Shown: piece after piece, positions 1 to 8,378 of the stretch
How positions within the stretch are numbered: the stretch's first letter is position 1
Layout of the letters: every line of letters starts with the position of its first letter
Assembly (NCBI RefSeq): GCF_011090385.1
Contig: NZ_SEWW01000001.1
Span: 1 to 64,000, forward strand
Source of the DNA: Aquirufa beregesia
Lineage (GTDB): Bacteria > Bacteroidota > Bacteroidia > Cytophagales > Spirosomataceae
Direction of reading: 5' to 3'
DNA length: 64,000 bases
The notes under the pieces: model-generated
What the model was told of the DNA's origin: nothing
The model's database searches: none
What the model saw: only the letters and a program-made list of their open reading frames with translations
Program-made: the position numbers and the translations under genes

Positions 1-86
1 CCAGACTCAAACATACTCACAATTTCTCGTTTAAATGCTTCCGAGTAACAACGAGTTTTCCTGATTTGATGTAAATTCGCTTTCAT
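1..86 (-). CDS. IS3-family transposase OrfA, N-terminal 28 residues (partial)
   Basis: The minus-strand ATG at 84-86 opens a frame running to the window edge. It reads MKANLHQIRKTRCYSEAFKR, then continues in the style of REIVSMFESG. The YSEAFKREIV segment is typical of the first helix of the helix-turn-helix in OrfA proteins of IS3-family elements. OrfA binds the element ends and, by programmed frameshift with OrfB, gives the DDE transposase. Only the first 28 codons are visible, so activity cannot be judged. Confidence 0.65.
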   Translation of the reverse strand, partial: MKANLHQIRKTRCYSEAFKREIVSMFES

Positions 87-127
87 ATATTTTGACTTTT
101 GTGGTCAACATATATCAGGGACGTACA
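1..127 (-). mobile_element. IS3-family insertion sequence, left part cut by window edge
   Basis: Read on the minus strand, an imperfect terminal repeat starts at 127 (TGTACGTCCCTGATATATG, running to about 103). A coding start follows at 86. The same TGT..GTCCTGATATAGGTTGAC pattern ends the 894-bp elements found later in this window, which ties those repeats to this family. The rest of the element lies outside the window. Family assignment rests on the terminal repeat and the OrfA-like N-terminus; the exact group is not determined. Confidence 0.7.
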
Positions 128-171
128 TCTTACTAATCCCTAAACACTAATAACTAAATTCTAGGCATTTA

Positions 172-195
172 TAAATGATAATTTATCATTTTTTA
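172..195 (-). terminator. possible terminator of the glycosyltransferase operon
   Basis: An AAATGATA / TATCATTT inverted repeat overlaps the stop codon of the glycosyltransferase. It is A/T only, so the stem is weak. The nearby TAATCCCTAA-type words (about 132-160) belong to a recurrent intergenic repeat family. Confidence 0.3.
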
Positions 196-1610
196 TTAAA
201 TCCTTTTCTCGTCATTTCACCCCAAGAATGCGTTCCTTTAATCTTGTCTATATAGCCTTTAAATGCAGAAATAACACTTAATGGATGGAAATAAAATGGT
301 TCAATGAAGGCTGCACCCAAGAGTTTTAAGAAGTCGTCAACCTTCGTGTATTTATGATAGGTTCTTTCTTCAGTAAATAAGGTGAGTATGGAAAATAGAA
401 TGGCAAATGAATACACAAATATCATGAGTAAGAAGAAATAATGCCAATTCATCGTTCCTGCCAAAATAAAATATAGCGTAGCTAATAAGCCTATCACTTC
501 TGCCAACGGAGCAAAAAACTCAAAAAATGTCCAATAGGGAACACTAATTAAACCCAATAATTTGTATTTAGGATTCAGAAACATAATCCGATGCGCCCAT
601 AAAGTTTCTATTGTTCCACGCATCCACCGACTTCTTTGTTTCATGAAAATTTCAAGTGTCTCTGGTGCTTCTGTCCAGCAAAGAGGGTCAGGGATATAAC
701 TTACGGTATAGGCTAATTTTCTTTCATGCATATATCGGCGCATTCTGACTACCAGTTCCATGTCTTCGCCCACCGTTTTAGTATTATAACCTCCCGCTGC
801 AATCACGATCTCCTTGTCAAACGCACCAAAAGCCCCGCTGATGAGCAAAAGTCCATCCAGCCTTTCCCAGGCCATCCTTCCTAACAAAAAAGAACGCAAA
901 TATTCCAATACCTGAATACGAGGCATTAATTTATCTGGAATATTGACTTCTATTAATCGACCATCTTGAATGATGCATTGATTCGCAATTCGAACAACGC
1001 CTCCAGTTGCAATGACTCTTTTGTGGCTAGTTTCCATAAAAGGTTTTACCAATTTCAGTAAAGCATCTTTATCCAATATACAGTCGACATCGATGCAAAC
1101 CACATAAGGATGTTTGGATATATTGATCCCCACATTTAAGGCATCTGCCTTTCCTCCATTTTCTTTATTCACCACAATCAATTTATTGAAGGCAGGATTT
1201 TGAGATTGATAAACACCTTTGATATTTTTTGTTGGAATAGAGCCAATTTTATCCAGTTCCATAGGAATCAAATCATAGGTAGATTGCAGAATTTCCATGG
1301 AATTATCTTTACTTCCATCATTGACTACAATCACTTCATAATGATTGTAATTCAGGGATAAAAGTGATTTAACATTCTCTTCGATGGTAAATCCTTCATT
1401 ATATGCAGGGGCAATAATGGATAAAAAAGGTGCATATTCACTGGAAAGAAGTACTTCGTAATTTTCAAAACTGTTTCTCTTCAAATAGGCTTTTAACTCT
1501 TTGACCGACAAATAAGCCAAATACAGGTACGAGGACATGATTGTCACCGCATATCCCAAGGCTATGCCTAAGTACAATTCAACCAGAAAGGGTAAATTAG
1601 ATGCCCCCAT
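186..1610 (-). CDS. processive family 2 glycosyltransferase, membrane-bound
   Basis: 474 aa, resembling the PNAG/cellulose/hyaluronan-synthase type of GT2 enzymes that polymerise and export a polysaccharide across the inner membrane. An N-terminal membrane segment (about residues 8-33) precedes the GT-A domain (about 60-320). The catalytic set is complete: VVNDGSKD (D98), CIDVDC (D174, D176), VGED (E282-D283) and QRSRW (325-329). Two or three membrane helices follow (about 350-420). It is last in a leftward four-gene cluster, 1 bp after the HEAT protein. The response regulator and hybrid kinase upstream suggest signal-controlled exopolysaccharide production. The sugar substrate cannot be read from sequence. 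Confidence 0.85.
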   Translation of the reverse strand: MGASNLPFLVELYLGIALGYAVTIMSSYLYLAYLSVKELKAYLKRNSFENYEVLLSSEYAPFLSIIAPAYNEGFTIEENVKSLLSLNYNHYEVIVVNDGSKDNSMEILQSTYDLIPMELDKIGSIPTKNIKGVYQSQNPAFNKLIVVNKENGGKADALNVGINISKHPYVVCIDVDCILDKDALLKLVKPFMETSHKRVIATGGVVRIANQCIIQDGRLIEVNIPDKLMPRIQVLEYLRSFLLGRMAWERLDGLLLISGAFGAFDKEIVIAAGGYNTKTVGEDMELVVRMRRYMHERKLAYTVSYIPDPLCWTEAPETLEIFMKQRSRWMRGTIETLWAHRIMFLNPKYKLLGLISVPYWTFFEFFAPLAEVIGLLATLYFILAGTMNWHYFFLLMIFVYSFAILFSILTLFTEERTYHKYTKVDDFLKLLGAAFIEPFYFHPLSVISAFKGYIDKIKGTHSWGEMTRKGFNKK

Positions 1611-1611
1611 A

Positions 1612-2454
1612 TTAGTTTATTTCCTTGCCATAAGATGTAAAAGTAGCTAATAGACTTTCAGCTTCCTCTTTAATATGTTGGGTATGCTTATGTTGTAATA
1701 AGGCTTCTACGTGACTTTGTTTTTCAAACAATCTGAAAGTTTGAATGATTTTTAAACCTAAACTAATCACGGAATTATTTTTAGCCTGAAGTAATAGTTC
1801 AATATGCTGAGTATCTAATAAGGATGTTTTCTTTAGGGCATCAATAATGTTTAATTGTGTCCATAAATCAATGGTAAATTCATGTTTGGCTAAGTGAATA
1901 ATGCCTTGTGGTCCATTGATTTTAATGCAGCCATTTAAGGCGTTGATTTTTAAAATAGGATGATTGGATTTGGATATTTCGACCAAATGTTCATAGGCTT
2001 TTTTGATGTTCATTTCCGTCAATTCCTTGATTCCCTTACATTTAATTTCCCAGTTTTTGTGACGCAACTTCGCAAATGAATCTGCTATTAACTGGGATTC
2101 AATATAAAGTTTTTGAAGGCTTTCAGCATATTCACCTTCATAATTTTGGTGTAAATTAATCACTGATTCCATCAATTGAGCTCTAAATTGTGGAATGGAA
2201 AATAAACGCACAAGCATTTTATCTTCCATTAAATCAAAATAGCTCTTGTCGTTAAAAAGAATTTCTAGTAATAGATTATTGATTGTTTCCGTATTTCTTT
2301 CAAAATGTATCGCTTGTCGGATGTGGTACAAGCGACTCAACACAATAGCCATAAAAAGTATGAAGGAAATCACACTAAACAGCAAAATAGCACCCACGAT
2401 GAAAAAGTCTGCTGGGTGTAGTTCAGAAAAGAATTGTTTGCTGTATTCTAACAT
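1612..2454 (-). CDS. membrane-anchored HEAT-repeat-like protein
   Basis: 280 aa. One strong membrane segment (about residues 18-42, rich in I/L/F/V) is followed by a cytoplasmic, helix-rich domain. Spacing such as LRHKNWEIKCKGIKELTEMN and KINALNGCIKING suggests HEAT/armadillo-type helical repeats. I start it at the ATG at 2454; a TTG one codon earlier is also possible. It lies 1 bp before the glycosyltransferase and 14-17 bp after the response regulator, so it is probably cotranscribed. A scaffold or regulator linking the signalling proteins to the synthase is an inference from position only. Confidence 0.7.
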   Translation of the reverse strand: MLEYSKQFFSELHPADFFIVGAILLFSVISFILFMAIVLSRLYHIRQAIHFERNTETINNLLLEILFNDKSYFDLMEDKMLVRLFSIPQFRAQLMESVINLHQNYEGEYAESLQKLYIESQLIADSFAKLRHKNWEIKCKGIKELTEMNIKKAYEHLVEISKSNHPILKINALNGCIKINGPQGIIHLAKHEFTIDLWTQLNIIDALKKTSLLDTQHIELLLQAKNNSVISLGLKIIQTFRLFEKQSHVEALLQHKHTQHIKEEAESLLATFTSYGKEIN

Positions 2455-2471
2455 CAACTCTGAGGTAGTGC

Positions 2472-2831
2472 TTATTTATTCAGTAATTTATTCATTCTAA
2501 TTAATAAAATGGCAGGACTGACGGGTTTTGCGATAAATTCGTTGGCTCCAATGCGAAAAGAATCTAATTCTGTTTGTTCGACCGTAGAAGAGGTGAATAT
2601 AATGATGGGTGTTTCCCGTTGGAGCGTATTTCGGACATAGTCTGTTATTTCTAAACCACTAAATCCTGGCATATTGATATCCGTTAGAATGATATCATAG
2701 GCATAATCTTTGATGGATTCTAGCGCATCTTTTCCGTTACTAAAAGGGCTAACCTCAAAACCTTGCTTCTTTAAGAAGAAAGAAAGGGAAGTTCTTAATA
2801 TTTCATTGTCTTCAGCGAGTAGGACTTTCAT
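2472..2831 (-). CDS. single-domain response regulator (CheY-like)
   Basis: 119 aa, a stand-alone receiver domain with no output domain. The acidic pair E7-D8, the phosphoacceptor D51 (TDINMPG), the switch residue T80/S81 (IIFTSS) and K102 (AKPVS) are all present. It probably accepts phosphate from the hybrid kinase encoded 66 bp upstream, or from that kinase's HPt domain, and acts by protein-protein contact, perhaps with the HEAT protein or glycosyltransferase downstream. The receiver identity is certain; the partner is inferred from gene order. Confidence 0.9.
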   Translation of the reverse strand: MKVLLAEDNEILRTSLSFFLKKQGFEVSPFSNGKDALESIKDYAYDIILTDINMPGFSGLEITDYVRNTLQRETPIIIFTSSTVEQTELDSFRIGANEFIAKPVSPAILLIRMNKLLNK

Positions 2832-2897
2832 TGGGTGAATTTATTGTCTAACAGGAGAAAAGATGCTCTCAATTGCTAAACTTTTGTATGAGGTAGA

Positions 2898-5800
2898 TTA
2901 GAGTAAAAGCTTTAATGAAAAAATAACGGACTGAATATATGTTTGGAAATCTGGAAGGGTTTTAGGCAATATTGGATCCATCGTTTCAGATAAGGACTGC
3001 TGTTCGGCAGATTCTAAAAACTGAATTCCTTTGGATAGCTGAAACATCGCCAAGGATGATTTCATGCGATGGGCCGATTTTTTAATTTGAACCTGATTTT
3101 TCTCTTGAATAGCTTGGGAAAGCTCTATTACATCTTCAGGTACATTTTTGATAAAAAGCTCCATCATCTCTTTTTTGAAATCATCATCTCCGCCCGACAA
3201 TTCATCTAAATAAGAAAAATCAATCGCTATTATTTTATCCTCTATGGGATTAATTGAGCTTGTCGTTTCTGATTCTGTTCCGAGTAAATTGCTTTTTTTT
3301 ATCACATCTTGGATAGCTTCCAATAATTCATACTGCTTAAATGGTTTTGCAACATACGCATTCATGCCAATATCAAAGCATTTTTGTTGCTCACCTACTA
3401 ATGAATGAGCCGTCATAGCAATGATCGGAATATTCATTTTAAGCTCATTCCGTATCATAATGGTTGTTTGATAGCCATCTTGTATAGGCATCTGCAAATC
3501 CATCAAAATAAGGTCATACTTTTTCTTTGTTAGCTTTTCAATGCCTAATTGACCATTTGCTGCAATATCGATGTCAAAACCAAAATTTTGAATGACCGTT
3601 TTGGCAAGTCGCTGGTTCAACTCATTGTCTTCACACAATAAAATTGACAATTTCCCAAGCTCATTATTTACCTTACTGTTCTGATTGCTTAATTCATTAT
3701 TACTATCAGTGGTCTTCTTGAATTCTAAGCTAAAGTAAAATTCAGAACCTTGCCCTAATTTACTTTTTACTTCTAATTTTCCATGCTGAAGTTCCACCAT
3801 TTGTTTAGCAATATTCAAACCTAATCCAGTTCCTCCAAACTTTCTAGTGGTACTTTCTTCCGCTTGTCTAAACCTCTCAAATATACTATCTAGTTTAGTT
3901 TCCGCAATACCTATCCCTGTATCTTTGACAGAAAAGCGAAGAGTCACGGTAGTATCCGTTTCAGCTGTTTTCTTAACCGATATAAGCACTTCCCCTTCTT
4001 CTGTGAATTTAATAGCATTTCCTGCTAAATTCATGATGATTTGGTTGATTCTTACTTTATCACCAATAATGGAATCAGGAATTTCTGCATCCAAAAATAA
4101 GCTAAAGTCTAATTTATTTTTATGTGCTTTTACTTTGAGTAATTCATACACATGCTTGAGGGTATTTCTGACATTGAATGGGTGTTCTTCAATGTGTAAT
4201 TGCCCAGAATCTATTTTAGACAGGTCAAGTATTTCATTGATAATCACCAGTAAATTTTCCCCAGCCGTTTGAATATGATCAACGTATTCTTTTTGGTCAG
4301 TAGATAGCTCACTTTGGGTCAAGAGTTCCGTGAAGCCAATGACCGCATTTAATGGAGTTCTTATTTCATGACTCATATTGGCCAAGAAACTATCTTTGGC
4401 AAATACGGCTTGTTCAGCTAGGGTTTTGGCTTGAATTAACTCATTTTCTACTTGTTTTTTGAGCGTATAATCTTCCGCCACACCTAAATAGCCTAAGATT
4501 TCTCCATTGATATGTCGGATACACGTCACACTTAACCAAACAGGAATTCGCTTCCCTGATTTAGAAATGTAAGTCCATTCGTTGGCATCAGCCACGCCTG
4601 TGCTTCTCGCCTTAAGGACAAAGGTGTCAAAACTAGTTTTAAGATCAATTCCCAGTTCCAAGCTTAAGTCTTTGGTCCGTTTTTTGATTTCTTCTGGATC
4701 ATGAAATAGGGCAGGAGTGGACTTTCCAATGAGGTCACCACTTTTGTACTCTAATAAATTCAGTGCAGCTTGATTAATGTTTTGAATGATACCTTGGGTG
4801 TCAGTAAAAATCACACATAATCCTACCCCGTAGAATATGGCTTTTTGGGTGGCCAATAAATTGGCAATATTATTGTCCTTTTCTTTCTTTTCTGTGATGT
4901 CAGACTCAATGGCGATGTAGTTGATTAAATCGCCTTTGTCATTATAAATCGGACTAATGTATAGATCGACCCAATACTCTTTACCTGATTTACTGATATT
5001 TTGAATTTCCCCCCGAAATGGTTTATGGTGATCAAGTGCTTCTCGGATGGCCTTTTTGGTTTCTAGGCTAGTACCTATATATTGAACAAGTTCAGCCGGT
5101 TTTTTATCAAAAGATTCTTCAAAAGTATAGCCGGTTATTTTTTCAAATGGTTCGTTGACCCATTGAATTCTTTCCGTTTTGTCGGTAATAACCACCATAT
5201 TGTCTGTGGCGCGGGCGACAAAGGACAGGCGTTTATTTTCCTCTGTCCGAGATTTGATTTCGGTGATATCTCTAGCAGTGGCAAATAATAATCCAGATTC
5301 CTTATTGAGAGAGGCATTCCAGCTTAAGATTCGATGTCCGCCAGTTTTACAGGTGAATCGAGCTTCAAAATTGACTACTTCTTTTCCTTCGGCCAAGCTA
5401 GAAATAATTTTTTGCGTGGAAAGAATATCCTCCGTTACAATGAAATCATAAAATGGCTTAGCCATTAGCTCTTCGTTCGAATAGCCCAGTATTTCTGAAA
5501 AACTCGGGCTCAATCGTTCAAAATACCCATTGACATTTGCTATACACAATAAGTCTTTCGATAAATCAAAGTACTGTTTGAGTTGATCTTCATCCTGTTT
5601 TTGACGGGTGATATCACTTTTGATGGCTAAAAATTTACTGGCTTTTCCTTGTTCATCATATATTGGGACTATAGTCAAATCAGCCCAAAATAAGGATCCG
5701 TCTTTGGCTTTGTTTTTGATTTCACCCTTCCAAATGGAGCCGTTTTGAACGGTTTGCCACATGTCGGCAAAATATGCTGAATTATGGTAACCTGAATTTA

Positions 5801-6506
5801 AAATGCGGTTATGTTGGCCAACTAATTCCTCCTTACTGAATTTGGTAACTTTACATGTCGTATCATTGACAAATTTGATTATCCCATGTTCATCGGTGAT
5901 AATGACACAAGAGGTTTGATCTAATGCTAATTTATAAGAATTTAGCTCTTTCGTGAGAACTTCCAAGGCATCCTTAGCTAAAGAAGCAATCTCATCTTTT
6001 AATTGTATATTTTTTTGACGAAGTTCTAATTGATTGATGACTTGTTTGGAGAGTGTTTGCAATGACTTTTTTTGCTCTTCAGTTAATTGCCTTGGTACTC
6101 GATCCAATACACATATTGAACCTATGGCATAACCATCCGGATTGAGTAAGGGTGCCCCAGCATAAAAGCGGATTTCATCTTGACCCGTAACAAAGGGATT
6201 ATCTATAAAGCGATTGTCTTGAAGCGTATTTTGAACTTCAAATACCGAATCACCCATGATGGTGTATTGGCAAAAGGAAATACCCCGACTGGTTTCTTCT
6301 ATGGTAAGGCCAATTTTAGATTTAAACCATTGTCTGTCTTTGTCAATTAAAGAGATTAATGCAATCGGTACTTGACAAATAGAAGAGGCTAATTGCGTTA
6401 GGTCATCAAATTCTTCTTCAGATATAGTATCAAGAATATTATATTGTAATAAAGCCGTTAATCTCTCCTCCTCATTTTGAGGAATTGGTAGAACAATTGG
6501 TAGCAT
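2898..6506 (-). CDS. GAF-multi-PAS hybrid sensor histidine kinase with REC and HPt
   Basis: 1202 aa, apparently cytoplasmic (no clear membrane segment). Domains in order: GAF (about 20-165), four PAS/PAC units (about 185-300, 305-420, 425-545, 555-690), HisKA with the phosphorylated H713 (SHEIRTP), HATPase_c (about 815-935, with DTGIGI and GGTGLGL boxes), a receiver with D1003 (LMDLQMP) and a C-terminal HPt with H1146 (AHRMKSS). All phosphorelay residues are present, so it can carry a full His-Asp-His relay. The next relay step is probably the CheY-like protein downstream. The signal is unknown; GAF/PAS units suggest a small ligand, redox or light cue. It is first in the four-gene leftward cluster. 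Confidence 0.93.
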   Translation of the reverse strand: MLPIVLPIPQNEEERLTALLQYNILDTISEEEFDDLTQLASSICQVPIALISLIDKDRQWFKSKIGLTIEETSRGISFCQYTIMGDSVFEVQNTLQDNRFIDNPFVTGQDEIRFYAGAPLLNPDGYAIGSICVLDRVPRQLTEEQKKSLQTLSKQVINQLELRQKNIQLKDEIASLAKDALEVLTKELNSYKLALDQTSCVIITDEHGIIKFVNDTTCKVTKFSKEELVGQHNRILNSGYHNSAYFADMWQTVQNGSIWKGEIKNKAKDGSLFWADLTIVPIYDEQGKASKFLAIKSDITRQKQDEDQLKQYFDLSKDLLCIANVNGYFERLSPSFSEILGYSNEELMAKPFYDFIVTEDILSTQKIISSLAEGKEVVNFEARFTCKTGGHRILSWNASLNKESGLLFATARDITEIKSRTEENKRLSFVARATDNMVVITDKTERIQWVNEPFEKITGYTFEESFDKKPAELVQYIGTSLETKKAIREALDHHKPFRGEIQNISKSGKEYWVDLYISPIYNDKGDLINYIAIESDITEKKEKDNNIANLLATQKAIFYGVGLCVIFTDTQGIIQNINQAALNLLEYKSGDLIGKSTPALFHDPEEIKKRTKDLSLELGIDLKTSFDTFVLKARSTGVADANEWTYISKSGKRIPVWLSVTCIRHINGEILGYLGVAEDYTLKKQVENELIQAKTLAEQAVFAKDSFLANMSHEIRTPLNAVIGFTELLTQSELSTDQKEYVDHIQTAGENLLVIINEILDLSKIDSGQLHIEEHPFNVRNTLKHVYELLKVKAHKNKLDFSLFLDAEIPDSIIGDKVRINQIIMNLAGNAIKFTEEGEVLISVKKTAETDTTVTLRFSVKDTGIGIAETKLDSIFERFRQAEESTTRKFGGTGLGLNIAKQMVELQHGKLEVKSKLGQGSEFYFSLEFKKTTDSNNELSNQNSKVNNELGKLSILLCEDNELNQRLAKTVIQNFGFDIDIAANGQLGIEKLTKKKYDLILMDLQMPIQDGYQTTIMIRNELKMNIPIIAMTAHSLVGEQQKCFDIGMNAYVAKPFKQYELLEAIQDVIKKSNLLGTESETTSSINPIEDKIIAIDFSYLDELSGGDDDFKKEMMELFIKNVPEDVIELSQAIQEKNQVQIKKSAHRMKSSLAMFQLSKGIQFLESAEQQSLSETMDPILPKTLPDFQTYIQSVIFSLKLLL

Positions 6507-6742
6507 AGGTTATAGGGTCGAGAAGATTTACCTCTTGAGCCAAAGCTAGAAAAAATCCGAAGTATTTTCTTAAGGAACCTGAGGTAATGGGATAATACAT
6601 GATTTTAAGGAGCACAGTGAACTGTGAACTAAATTAGCCAATAATTATTGAAATAGAAATTCATATCGGCACGAATATTCTAGCTGTTCTGCTTAATTAG
6701 GATTTATTCCATAAGGATAAATATCCCCATTATTTCTTCTAT

Positions 6743-7081
6743 CTATTTATTTAAGGGGAGGATATTCTGGTACAAGTATTTTTTCTCATCTATCTGAGAG
6801 AAAAAATGTAGACCACATCCTACAATCAAATAGCTCATATGTGCAGTAACTAATAGAGAAAAATATCCATCGCTAGGGCTTTGACCAAATAATTGATACG
6901 GCGCCAACATGAGATAAAATGAAATGAATAGATTCACTACCACGATGGCAAAGATCCACATTCGATATTTCTTGTATTGAGAGGGCCGCCAAAGGGCTCT
7001 GGCAATTCCTTCTGTGGCATATAAGATAATCCATACTAGGACCAAACTCAACATCAGCATTTTTACTAGTTTGTTATTCAT
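6743..7081 (-). CDS. small membrane protein, unknown function
   Basis: 112 aa from the ATG at 7081. Three membrane segments are evident (about residues 7-25, 44-62 and 75-95) with short basic loops such as WRPSQYKKYR. The frame stays open further upstream, but that part would overlap the oppositely oriented WYL gene and lacks hydrophobic character, so I use the internal ATG. I do not recognise the family. It is divergent from the WYL regulator, with 124 bp between starts, so the regulator may control it. Confidence 0.6.
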   Translation of the reverse strand: MNNKLVKMLMLSLVLVWIILYATEGIARALWRPSQYKKYRMWIFAIVVVNLFISFYLMLAPYQLFGQSPSDGYFSLLVTAHMSYLIVGCGLHFFSQIDEKKYLYQNILPLNK

Positions 7082-7205
7082 GGGATCTACCTGTTTACTT
7101 TTTGTTTTTCGATACCCAAAATTCGATTTATAGTCCGCCAAATATTGGCGTTTTACTAACATTTCACTAGCTTGTAGTTCATTTCTTTTACATTCAACAT
7201 TGATT

Positions 7206-8300
7206 ATGTTAAGCCCCCAAGACCGACTCAAAGAAATCAACACTTTATTTTTACGAAAGGCTTTTCTGGTGAATTTTCGCACCGTGGAGCAGTATTTATC
7301 AGAGCATTTTGACATCCCCACTTACTCAGAGCGTAGTTTTAGTCGGGATGTAAGTGCCTTAAAGGAATTATTAAAAGAACGATACCCTAGTATAGAAGAA
7401 GAAATGGGTGAATTGATTCGATTTTCTAGGTCAACTTTAGGTTTTTACTATGTGCGACAGGACATCTCTGCTTTCCCAAGTTTTTCCGAAAAGGAATTAA
7501 ATCAGATTGCCTCCATCATTGATTTGAATCAACATCTATTTACGGATGGAGCAGGACAGGGAATAGTCAATAAGTTAAGGGCAATTACATTGGAAAATAA
7601 CTTGGCTACTTACCATAAAATCAATACTTGGCCAAGTATTCAGTTGATTAAGGATGGTGAGCGAGCAGGGTCAGATAACATTAAACCTATTTTAGAAGCT
7701 ATTGCAGCTAAAGATTGTTTGCATTTCTCCTACCAAAGCTTGTCCAAATCAGCTCGTCACAAATTCTATTTAGGCATTCCACTGATGATCAAGGAGTACA
7801 ATAATGGCTGGTATACGGGTTGGTATGTGCTTATCCAAGAAGTGAAAGAGAATGACCGTATTATAAAGACTGAAATCAATACTCTTCGCCTATTGGCATT
7901 GGACCGTATGGATCAATTGAAGGTTGTTAAATCAACGTATCAACTCCGCTTTGCTCCTGATTTTTATCCTCCAGATTATTTCAAAAATATGTTGGGAATA
8001 CTTCGAAGCAACTTGATTAATCCAGAAATAAAGCCAGAAATAGTATGTGTGCGTTTAGATACAGACAATTGGTTGTTGGATTATTTAACGAAATATCCTT
8101 TACATCCTTCTCAACAAGTGAAGGTCCAGGATTCCTCACATCAAAAAATACGTGTTACTTGGAACATGGAAATTAATATAGAATTAGAGAGTTTTTTAAT
8201 GAGGTATGCGCATGATTTAACCGTTGTTTCACCGGCATCGTTGAGGAAAAGGCTAAAACAAAATTTAGAAGAAGCATTGAAACATCTGGAAGAGGAATAG
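7206..8300 (+). CDS. WYL-domain transcriptional regulator
   Basis: 364 aa from the ATG at 7206 (a TTG two codons earlier is possible). The N-terminal 75 residues look like a winged helix (RLKEINTLFL...RTVEQYLSEHF...SFSRDVSALKELL). The middle carries the WYL core, seen as NNGWYTGWYVL at about residues 201-210. A C-terminal extension with RYAHDLTVVSPASLRKRL follows, as in YafY-type proteins. Such proteins are DNA-binding regulators that sense nucleotides or nucleic acids, often near defence or stress genes. No defence locus lies next to it; the neighbours are a small membrane protein and ArsA. Confidence 0.88.
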   Translation: MLSPQDRLKEINTLFLRKAFLVNFRTVEQYLSEHFDIPTYSERSFSRDVSALKELLKERYPSIEEEMGELIRFSRSTLGFYYVRQDISAFPSFSEKELNQIASIIDLNQHLFTDGAGQGIVNKLRAITLENNLATYHKINTWPSIQLIKDGERAGSDNIKPILEAIAAKDCLHFSYQSLSKSARHKFYLGIPLMIKEYNNGWYTGWYVLIQEVKENDRIIKTEINTLRLLALDRMDQLKVVKSTYQLRFAPDFYPPDYFKNMLGILRSNLINPEIKPEIVCVRLDTDNWLLDYLTKYPLHPSQQVKVQDSSHQKIRVTWNMEINIELESFLMRYAHDLTVVSPASLRKRLKQNLEEALKHLEEE

Positions 8301-8378
8301 CTTGACCAATATCATATCTTTCTTGATAAAAGCTCTGTAAATTGAATGGAATTTATGTCAATCTAGCTAAGCTCAATC

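Noticed and set aside
3847..4272. 141-codon plus-strand frame inside the hybrid kinase
   Set aside because: Antisense shadow of the HisKA/HATPase region; no independent coding signal.
7082..7321. 80-residue N-terminal extension of the small membrane protein
   Set aside because: It is antisense to the WYL regulator start and has no export or domain features; the internal ATG at 7081 gives a clean membrane protein.
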